A DNA stretch of 16,031 nt. Source: Funneliformis mosseae. Lineage: Eukaryota > Glomeromycota > Glomeromycetes > Glomerales > Glomeraceae. Positions 9,249 through 16,031 of this stretch are shown piece by piece (position 1 is the first letter of the stretch; each line of letters starts with the position of its first letter). The stretch covers positions 1 through 16,031 of the forward strand of contig CAJVPP010002164.1 of assembly GCA_910592005.1 (NCBI GenBank). Direction: 5' to 3'. Under the pieces are notes generated by a model, which was not told the DNA's origin, did no database searches, and saw only the letters and a list, made by a program, of their open reading frames with translations. The position numbers and the translations under genes are program-made.

Positions 9249-9259
9249 TAATATTATAG

Positions 9260-9433
9260 ATGCCTGCCGAAACCTCCTCAAAATAATTTCGTCATACCCT
9301 TTTCTATATTTTTAATATAGTTTCGACAGTTTCGGCTTTCGTCGTATCAAAAGGGTTTCGTCATATCCCTTATTATAATTTTAATATAGTTTCGTCTAAG
9401 CTTCGACTGTTATTAAGGGGTTTCGTCCCTCAT
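9260..9433. mobile_element. CpG-rich 174-bp island with a 39-bp direct repeat; putative MITE
   Basis: The block stands out by GC and CpG content (about ten CpGs, mostly in TTTCG strings) against nearly CpG-free flanks. Two 39-bp direct copies, 9287-9325 and 9356-9394, share TTTCGTCATA at the start and TTTTAATATAGTTTCG at the end; a shorter TTTCGTCGTA lies at 9337-9346. The outer ends are partly inverted: ATGCCTGCCGAAACC (9260-9274) against ATGAGGGACGAAACC read from the right end on the other strand. TATAGAT occurs immediately outside both sides (overlapping on the left), hinting at a 7-8 bp target duplication. The termini are less clear than in the other two MITEs. Confidence 0.5.
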
Positions 9434-9548
9434 CTATAGATAATATATAAATAGTACATGCCTGCAGATAGTTTTTTTTTAAAGCAGTCTAAATCATCAG
9501 ATAAAATTTTCAAAAACTGCAGAATCCCAGGACTCTTCTAACAAAGAC
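9434..9548. other. Short spacer downstream of the minus-strand pseudogene
   Basis: No independent feature was seen. It may contain the 3' end of the pseudogene at 9549-11580, whose frame stops at 9549. Confidence 0.4.
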
Positions 9549-9917
9549 TCATATAGTATTCAAGAACATTATTTTTATTGTAATCATTTTGAGATTTGTG
9601 ACCTTTTTGTCGTAATTCATGTAACTCAAAACTAAAATATAGATGAGAAAGAGGTCACAATTCTCTAAATAAACTACTAAATTAAGGACATGATGACCTT
9701 TACGCAAGACAAAAAGTATGCCTAGAAATAAGGATTCATTGGTAAGCTCTTTAGGTTGTTTGATAACCTGTGTTATGATAATAGTTAGATCTCTTGTATT
9801 TTGTTCTTTTCCTATGAGGTCTTTATTTAATAAGTGAATAATAGTCTTGGAATAAATGTAAAAATGAAGAGTAACTAAAAGCTCAAAGGCTTGACTATGG
9901 GTCTCTAAATTCGCAGA

Positions 9918-9993
9918 CTGGAAAATCAAAATTTAATTATATATATATAGAGTATAAAGAATAGAGAAAAGGAATATAAATGCTTATTAGCAC
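9918..9993 (-). other. Inferred intron 3 of the decayed gene (76 nt)
   Basis: On the minus strand it starts GTGCTA and ends GATTTTCCAG, with a pyrimidine-rich end. Phase 0 joining connects the NQILK end of one exon to SANLETHSQAF of the 123-codon exon. The donor is non-consensus after GT, so the boundary is tentative. Confidence 0.4.
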
Positions 9994-10142
9994 TTTAAGA
10001 ATTTGATTTGATAATTTCTATAGATGGTTAATAAAGACATTGAACATAGGTAAACAGATATAGTCATAGAAAGGAGTGCCATCATCTATTCTCGTTTTGA
10101 CAAACAAGCTAAAAATATTCCATAATAGTGACAAATGCCATA

Positions 10143-10198
10143 CTATAAATGTTTAAGCATATCTATGCTGCGATATTATATATGAAGTTCCTTTTTAC
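10143..10198 (-). other. Inferred intron 2 of the decayed gene (56 nt)
   Basis: On the minus strand it starts GTAAAA and ends ACATTTATAG, with CTTAAAC as a possible branch site. Joining in phase 1 links the DPKIY-containing frame to the SLLWNIF-containing frame. The donor is weaker than that of intron 1, and the exon before it has several stops. Confidence 0.4.
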
Positions 10199-10787
10199 TG
10201 TAGATGATTTATCAGTATATTTTAGGATCATATGAATACTCCGCCTATAGTAACTTTCAGCTTATTTGTAGAAGTTCTCTAAGATCAATTTAAATGACAA
10301 ATTAAGTATCCATGCGAGGTTTCATATAAAAAAAGATCATTCTCAGCATGCCGCTAAAATAGCTTTGAATTTCTTTATCATCAATATCTTCCAGAAAAGA
10401 GAAAATAAGTACTAACAACATGACAAATAGGATAATAGACTTGATCTATAATAAAATTACACCTTTAGGCAATTGCTTATAATATTACTGGTAATTTAAG
10501 ATAATGTCAAATTCTTCATTGCTATACTGCAGAATATTCATGCTAAGGGTCTGCTTGTTAGTATTCTAGAATCTGCTGATCAGGTTAAATAATGAATAAA
10601 TGGTATAGAGCCAAAATTCTAAATGCTAAATATAGGAATAATCAGTTATAGCTTAAGAGTCATTGACTATCATGCAAAATATAGATTACTAGCTTTTGAA
10701 GGGCAATAAGGTCAAACAATTTCACACAATTTTTTTGATTTTTCAAACTTAATATTCTATTTATCGATAGCGAGAAAAAACGAATAT

Positions 10788-10852
10788 CTACAAATAATAA
10801 AAGAACGTGAGCATAACAGAAAATATTTTTGTTATTCTATTAAATAACTTAC
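10788..10852 (-). other. Inferred intron 1 of the decayed gene (65 nt)
   Basis: On the minus strand it begins GTAAGT, has TGCTCACG as a branch-like site about 25 nt before the end, and ends in TTATTTGTAG. Flanking frames join in phase 1 and give about 112 codons without a stop (70 before, a junction Asn, 41 after). This is the best of the three introns. Confidence 0.6.
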
Positions 10853-11580
10853 TTAAGTTTTTTATAGTAAAAATATAGAAGAATTCATTAAGAGTGTGAA
10901 AATACTTCTTATTATCTATACCATCTGATATGAAATCATATAAAGATAGCTCATTTTCCTTAAACTGAATATCCTTCAGTTTTTCTTCTTTAACTTCACA
11001 AAAGCTTTCTAGAATTAAACTAGTTGTCTTTTTATTATTATATCTAGCAAGGGCTTCTGCTATTTAACATGATGGTAGTCCATGTTATTTTATCAATACA
11101 ATGAGAATTAAGACCTTTAAGAACTCATCTCTTAGAATATACAAAACAAGCTATCTTGAGGTTTGACAAAATTAAACAATATAATAGAATATATATGACT
11201 TTCTAGCACTAGCAGAACTTCTTATTGGCTAATAAATATTGAGTATCTGTTTAGAAAAAAAATGTCAAATAAATAAGCAACTCACAAAGAATTCTGCCTT
11301 TATTAAAAATACAGCTATCATAAGCAAAGATGCAGTACATATTGTGAAAGAAATCAAATAGATTAATGGTATAATTTCAGATGAAAAAAGGCAAGAGACA
11401 ATTATCAAGTTCAGTTTCAATAAGGTCAAAATAATTTAGTTCATTAAGAATCTCTAAGTTAACCCCTATTGGTTACTATCTGGCACTCTAGAAATATTAA
11501 GCAAAAAGACTTGATTGATATGTTCAAGCTTGTGTATAGTCTACTAATACAAATTTAATAGATAATGATAATAATATAAA

Positions 11581-12544
11581 GTTAGTAATTAATTAAGCTG
11601 TTTAATGTATACATAAATATAAAACATAAGCTTGATAGTCAGTTTTAATAACTCAAGTTAAAAACAGATTCATCAGATCAAAATCTAGCAATTCAAAGAA
11701 AGTTTGCTGTTTCTTTTACGAACTAAACATTTATTTATAATTTTAATATACTTTGCTATTTTTTTATTTATTTTGAAAGTTTAAAAAGGAATTTAACTAG
11801 TTTTTGTTGTAATATGTCCCATATAGATTTTAATAATTCAGATAATAAAATTAGAAGCATAAGAAAAATATATGTAAATATTCTATAGAAAATTATTATA
11901 AGATAAATAATATTAAAAATAAATTTATTTATCTATTAATTGATAATAAATTATTTATATTATATATATTATAAAAATTTTTTTAATAAAAAAAATGTAT
12001 TTCATAAAATTAAAAAATAGTATTATTTTATAAATTATTTATGATTTATTTATATAGTTAATAATATTAATTTTCAAAACTTAAAAAATTCTCAATATTT
12101 ATAAATTATTTATAAAAGTTATATAATAATGCTTTTATAATAATTATTTATTATTATCTTAATATAAAATATATTATATTACAAAATAATAAAAAATATA
12201 TGAGATCTTTATAATAGAAAGGAAAAAAATACCAAAAAAAATTTTTTGAGTTAATGTTAAATCTGAACTTATTTTATTAAAAAAATAATATTTAGCTTAT
12301 AAAGCAAAAAAAAATTTTTTTTGGTAGTTTCTTACCTTTTTATTACAAAGAGTTTATATATAGGTATTAATATAAATAATATAATTAATTATTTTAACAT
12401 TTATAAGAATTTTTTTATAAATATAGATCTTAAAAATATCATATAATTTTTGATAATATTAAAATCAAACAATATATATGAATTTTATTATTAATTAGAA
12501 AATTGTTTATTTTTAGTAATTAAAAGCTTAAAATCTATGATTAG
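11581..12544. other. Very AT-rich spacer left of the LINE
   Basis: From about 11860 to 12540 the DNA is almost entirely A and T with long homopolymer runs. The first 280 bases are slightly more mixed and may hold further decayed coding sequence. No supported gene, TIR pair or RNA was found. It borders the 5' end of the LINE, whose start is seen as an abrupt rise in C content at about 12550. Confidence 0.5.
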
Positions 12545-12585
12545 ACAAAATTGAAAAACTCTTTCCACTGATCTCCAATTTCAAT

Positions 12586-14645
12586 ATGATCAGAAAAAAA
12601 AACGAAAATAACAATAACAACAACAAGTCTAACAAGACTCGCTCTTCTTTCTCTAACAATGACCAACAGCAACGACCTGCTAAGAAACAGTTTATTGAAC
12701 TTTCTCAAACAACTGAAGCTTCGTCTTCAAAAGATATTACAGAAAATGTCGCGTCTTCTGATATGAATCTTAACACAACTGCTCATTTACGTAGCAACAA
12801 AGGAAAAATATCAGAAACTTTCTCATCCTCTCCAAAAGCCCTGATAGATATCGACCAAGCTTTTGACGCTACTGAAAATGGCCTTAATAATGACAAAAAT
12901 AAAGCAAATGGTATTCACCTTGAACGAGAAACAGAAGCCCCAATCTACTTTGCCTACTGCGCTGCTGAACGCTTTTTCCCAGCTAAAACTAATTGAGAAA
13001 AACAAAATGAGGCGTGCGACGTATTTGCATCACATTATGCCTCTTTCATTAGTGCATCAGTACGCACTCACCTGATGACCCTAACAAAAAAATTGTCCGA
13101 ATTGGTTTTACCTCGTGCGATAAAGCCAATCATGCAGTTACTCTCAAAATTCCTTGTTTGAACAATAATATATTTTCACCCCTGATCACTAAACCGGCCG
13201 CAAAATACATTCCAGATTTATCGATCAGAGTAACTGAGATCCCGACCTCTACTACAGAATCAAACTTGAAATCTACATTTTCCTTTTTTGGGAAGATCAC
13301 CAAATGCACGATGTCTACTAAAAACTTATAGCAACAAGCTACTATTACCTTTGAAGAAAATACCGACATGACCACCCTGAATAAACTTAACAGCTACTTC
13401 GTCCTAAAAGACCTTGTCTGAGTTCATCCTTGTACAATGTCGAATGAAGATGTCAGGAAAAAATCCCAATTTTTCCTTAAACTCACGAATCTACCTCTCG
13501 ACATCAACGGCCATCACCTTATTTCGATCGGTAATGCAATTGAGGCTATAGCTTGGGTCATTCCTAAATCACGTGTCAACTACCGCAACTTACAATATGC
13601 TATCTTCTACTTCAAAGACAAAGAGATAATAGATGCCGCTAAAAATGGAGAGACTTTCTATCTTGATAGAAAAAGACTGATCTGGGCCGACCTGAATTCA
13701 AAGCTTTGCTTCATTTGCCAAACACCTAGCCACCAATCGCAAAATTGTCGTAAAAAAAGATTGTCCTCTGGGGACCGGCAAACACAACAACTTTACCAAA
13801 GATTCCAACCGGCACAATTCTGCAACTATCAGGCTCCTATTAATAAACCCAAACCATCTAATCCTAATAAATCGACACCATATACAATGAATCAAACCAA
13901 CAATGTCACATCAAACCAAAATAATGACTCAAAAAATCCAAATACAATTCCTAAACTGACAAATATTACTCCCAAACAGCCAATCAACAAACCTAATCCC
14001 CCTCCTATTTTTCAGTCTAATAAACCCAAGCAACCATTTAACAACAAGGGTGAGGAAACCCTGGATGTAAGTATCTATGCTCACAGCTCTTGGGTGGACG
14101 ACTATGAATACAATTATAATTACCGCAGTCCTAAAGACAACAACGGTCAAAATGAACAACCTGATATGTTCACTAAAATTTCAAACCAACTTGAAACCAT
14201 CACAGGCCAGTTAGCCAAGATGGATCGTGACATACACTGCACCATTGAAAGAGTTGTAGCTATCGAATCAGTTCTCAATATTGATACACTTTTACTCCAC
14301 CAGGCTGAATTACTGAATAAATACTTTAATGAAGAAGGCATAGAAACTGAAAAAGAACATGAATTTGTAGTTGACCCTAACATCAAAGATAATATAGTTA
14401 AAAAACAAGCTATTGAAATCGCCCACCTCAAAGAAGAAAACGCCCTATTAAAAATCAGTTTGGAAGACAACTTCTCCAAATTAAACAATGCAAGTTTGGC
14501 CATCGCGAACATGCAACGTCTTCTCTAAACTCAACTCAAAATTGACCCCAATGCATTTATTGATATAGCTGAGGTGACCCCACCCTTCAGCTATACCAAA
14601 GATGTGAATGGAGTTTTCGCCCTGCCCTTACCTAAATACCTTTAA
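12586..14645 (+). pseudogene. LINE ORF1: RRM-like segments plus CCHC zinc knuckle, interrupted by four stops and a frameshift
   Basis: ORF1 products bind the element RNA and package it. The reading starts at ATG 12586 with an Asn/Ser-rich low-complexity N-terminus. It meets an in-frame TGA (12994-12996), continues to about 13070, then shifts by one base to the frame that carries the rest. A first RRM-like unit (about 13071-13415; IRVTEIP as RNP2, QQATITFEE as RNP1) contains a TAG at 13329-13331 and is followed by a TGA at 13419-13421. A second RRM-like unit follows (about 13470-13690; FLKLTNLP, LQYAIFYF). A perfect CX2CX4HX4C knuckle lies at 13707-13748, then a Pro/Asn/Lys-rich linker and a coiled-coil C-terminus. 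The 363-codon open piece is 13437-14528. After the TAA at 14526-14528 the same frame stays open to TAA 14643-14645, probably the original end. Each nonsense codon can be explained by one transition. Confidence 0.85.
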
Positions 14646-14647
14646 TG
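14643..14647 (+). promoter_or_regulatory. TAATG stop/start overlap between LINE ORF1 and ORF2
   Basis: The ORF1 frame ends at TAA 14643-14645 and the ORF2 ATG is 14645-14647, sharing the A. Such overlaps in retrotransposons are associated with translation reinitiation of ORF2. A second stop (TGA, 14646-14648) follows in the ORF1 frame. Confidence 0.6.
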
Positions 14648-16031
14648 ATTAGTACAATAAAGAATAATAATAGAGCTAGCCCTAGTAGCTCAAATAACAC
14701 GAATACAATTAATTCTTTTAACAACAAGTTAGAAAACCCCTCGATCAATAATTTTCCTCATATTAATATCGCAACTCACAATGTTCATTCATTTCTCCAA
14801 TCGCACAAACAACAAGCATTAATTAACCACTACAATTTCGATAAATTAGACATCATCGGCATTCAAGAAACAAATTTCAAGTCAAACAATGACGTTCTCA
14901 GTTTTAATAACTCGACCTCGTCTCAATATATTTCCTTTTTTAACTTTGAAGATACTCAAACATCTGATACAGGTGTCAGACTTTTAATCAACAAACGTCT
15001 CGCTAATCACATTTATAAACATAATGGAAAATATGGTCGCATAATTTTCGTAGACTTCCAATTTCAAAAGAAGTTTCGTATCCACCTTATCAACTGCTAC
15101 ATTTCAAGTTCAAACAAAATCCTGCGTAAACAAATATACAATGACACCATCAAACTGATCGCTGAAGCAAAAGGCTTGAATATAGAAATAATTTTATTAG
15201 GAGATTTTAATGCTGTGCCTGATAGACCCAGCAATATGTCTCATGCTAACTTGTTCTTTTTACAATTAGACGAATTACAGCTCTTTAACGTTTTTAACCT
15301 TATCCATGATAATGCCAACCAATTTTTTCTCTCCTTTTTCCACTTGACTAGATACCAACCAACGAGAATTGATCATATTTACTGCTCTTCGCTTGTAGCT
15401 GCAGGTATTAATTTCACTGACACAACCGCAGTTGACTCACATGTCTCAGATCACTCGATTATTTTCACCAACATAAGTATTACTAAAATAAACGTATCAG
15501 CCAAAACTAAAAATCAAATTAAGAAGAAAGCTTACCAATTCGACCAAATAGACGACAAATCTTGGACTAAATTCTCTAAACAAGTTGATGCTTACGTTAA
15601 TAGCTGCCAGCTAACTAACCTTTCTCCAAAAAAATTGCAATCAAAAAATACTTTGAATTTCTTTTGGGACCTTATCCAAGGATGCATCATCAAAGCTGCA
15701 GACAAATGCATACCTATACGACACTCTTCAGCCCATTCAAGAGACTTACATCCTCGTTTATTGAAAAATATGTATAAACAACTGGTAGCCATCCAGAAAT
15801 TACAATGTCTTACCAAACAAGACCTCCGCACATATGCTGTTCTGAAAAATTGGATGACCATTTATCAACAAGCATTTTCACTGATCCTACACTATCAACT
15901 TCCTTGGTCCACCGTTGTCTCACCAACACTACAAGACCTGAAAAAAGCCCAACCATTTCTCTCTGACCTATATAAAGTTCACATGACTGCAATCAAACTC
16001 GAGGAAGATAAAAATAAATCCAAACAAATCA
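14645..16031 (+). CDS. LINE ORF2, N-terminal part: apurinic-type endonuclease (partial, RT beyond window)
   Basis: An open frame of 462 codons starts at ATG 14645 and runs off the edge without a stop or frameshift. The encoded enzyme nicks target DNA to prime reverse transcription. All hallmark motifs of the exonuclease III/APE fold are present: ATHN (N46), IQET (E75), LLGDFN (D187, N189), RIDHI (D243) and SDH (D269, H270). So the endonuclease looks catalytically complete. Residues 1-38 are an Asn/Ser-rich leader. After about 280 comes a charged connecting region before the reverse transcriptase, which must lie beyond 16031. The start codon overlaps the ancestral ORF1 stop (TAATG), suggesting ORF2 is translated by termination-reinitiation. 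A later ATG is possible, but the motif spacing and the overlap favour 14645. Intactness beside a damaged ORF1 is notable. Confidence 0.9.
   Translation, partial: MISTIKNNNRASPSSSNNTNTINSFNNKLENPSINNFPHINIATHNVHSFLQSHKQQALINHYNFDKLDIIGIQETNFKSNNDVLSFNNSTSSQYISFFNFEDTQTSDTGVRLLINKRLANHIYKHNGKYGRIIFVDFQFQKKFRIHLINCYISSSNKILRKQIYNDTIKLIAEAKGLNIEIILLGDFNAVPDRPSNMSHANLFFLQLDELQLFNVFNLIHDNANQFFLSFFHLTRYQPTRIDHIYCSSLVAAGINFTDTTAVDSHVSDHSIIFTNISITKINVSAKTKNQIKKKAYQFDQIDDKSWTKFSKQVDAYVNSCQLTNLSPKKLQSKNTLNFFWDLIQGCIIKAADKCIPIRHSSAHSRDLHPRLLKNMYKQLVAIQKLQCLTKQDLRTYAVLKNWMTIYQQAFSLILHYQLPWSTVVSPTLQDLKKAQPFLSDLYKVHMTAIKLEEDKNKSKQI

Larger units (their letters stand above)
9549..11580 (-). pseudogene. Decayed multi-exon protein gene of unknown family (minus strand)
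   Basis: Minus-strand exons can be followed across plausible GT-AG introns. An exon open for 70 codons (11063-10853, containing SFCEVKEEKLKDIQF) ends at GTAAGT. The 65-nt intron 10852-10788 has a CTCAC branch-like string and ends TTTGTAG. The frame then stays open another 41 codons to 10663 (CVKLFDLIALQKLVIYIL). A later part (about 10530-10199, with FLEDIDDKEIQSYFSGMLRM) joins over a 56-nt intron (10143-10198) to 49 codons (LFVKTRIDDGTPFYDYI; one TAG). These join over a 76-nt intron (9918-9993) to a 123-codon open exon ending at 9549 (KELTNESLFLGILF). Codon phase is kept at all three junctions. Upstream, 11580-11280 carries a further piece. Many TAG/TAA/TGA codons elsewhere make it a pseudogene. 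It looks helical, and two short stretches faintly recall RIH-type repeats of IP3/ryanodine receptors, but I cannot claim that identity. Confidence 0.6.
12545..16031 (+). mobile_element. LINE-type non-LTR retrotransposon, 5' part, running off the window
   Basis: The composition changes abruptly near 12545-12580 from AT-only to balanced, C-rich coding DNA, which marks the approximate 5' end. Order: short leader, ORF1 (12586-14645, nucleic-acid-binding protein, broken), then ORF2 (14645 to the edge, endonuclease with the expected reverse transcriptase beyond the window). This ORF1/ORF2 arrangement with an apurinic-type endonuclease is typical of LINEs such as the L1/I/Jockey groups; I cannot choose the clade without the RT. 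The copy seems not to be 5'-truncated. ORF1 is damaged, so it is not autonomous unless ORF1 function is supplied by another copy. The 3' end and target duplication cannot be seen. Confidence 0.9.

Noticed and set aside
9549..9929. The 126-codon minus-strand frame as an intact small gene
   Set aside because: Its first codons lie across an inferred splice acceptor (ending CAG at 9918) and begin with TTG. It reads better as the last exon of a decayed spliced gene.
11247..11285. A further 39-nt GT-AG intron in the minus-strand pseudogene (GTGAGT to CTAAACAG)
   Set aside because: The splice strings look right, but the downstream open frame is not in phase with the upstream one, and 39 nt is very short.
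12823..14512. Minus-strand and alternate-frame ORFs over LINE ORF1
   Set aside because: The plus-strand frame has RRM and CCHC motifs and homologous order; the others have none.
15592..15992. Minus-strand ORFs at 15592-15861 and 15810-15992
   Set aside because: They are shadows of ORF2, which is open on the plus strand with endonuclease motifs.

Overview
This window looks like a piece of an AT-rich eukaryotic, probably fungal, genome. The best guess is an arbuscular-mycorrhizal fungus (Glomeromycotina, Rhizophagus-like). Three things suggest this: the GTPase at 621-2423 belongs to a large GTPase/zinc-cluster family that, from general knowledge, is expanded in those fungi; the retrotransposon at the right end encodes ORF1/ORF2 proteins of a familiar Glomeromycotina style; and short GT-AG introns can be seen in a decayed gene. 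The taxonomic call is inference, because no search was run.

Layout. 81-272 is a GC-rich island ending in a run of A, which looks like the 3' tail of a retroelement. 621-2423 is the only intact, non-transposon gene: a single-exon, 600-residue P-loop GTPase with a Cys/His-rich module. From 2424 to about 12540 lies roughly 10 kb of very AT-rich, CpG-poor DNA without an intact gene. It is not featureless. It holds a tandem repeat of about 871 bp (about 4455-6530); a 152-bp hAT-type MITE inserted in the second copy, with an 8-bp target duplication and an empty site in the first copy; a 198-bp MITE with CAGTCAA termini and TA target duplication (6781-6978); a CpG-rich 174-bp island with a 39-bp direct repeat (9260-9433); and several decayed coding relics. 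The clearest relic is a multi-exon pseudogene on the minus strand (9549-11580) whose frame continues across three inferred introns.

From about 12545 to the window end lies a non-LTR (LINE-type) retrotransposon on the plus strand. ORF1 (two RRM-like segments plus a CCHC knuckle) is broken by four nonsense codons and one frameshift. ORF2 begins at 14645, overlapping the ancestral ORF1 stop in a TAATG, and is open to the edge with a complete set of apurinic-endonuclease motifs. Its reverse transcriptase lies beyond the window.

The common theme is decay that looks dominated by transitions: C/T and A/G differences between repeat copies and TIR arms, nonsense codons explainable by single transitions, and CpG loss over kilobases, with younger insertions standing out as CpG-rich islands. 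I see no operon, CRISPR array, rRNA, tRNA or clear new molecular system. The most unusual items are the nested MITE with its empty site, the spliced pseudogene of unknown identity, and the GTPase/zinc-cluster protein.
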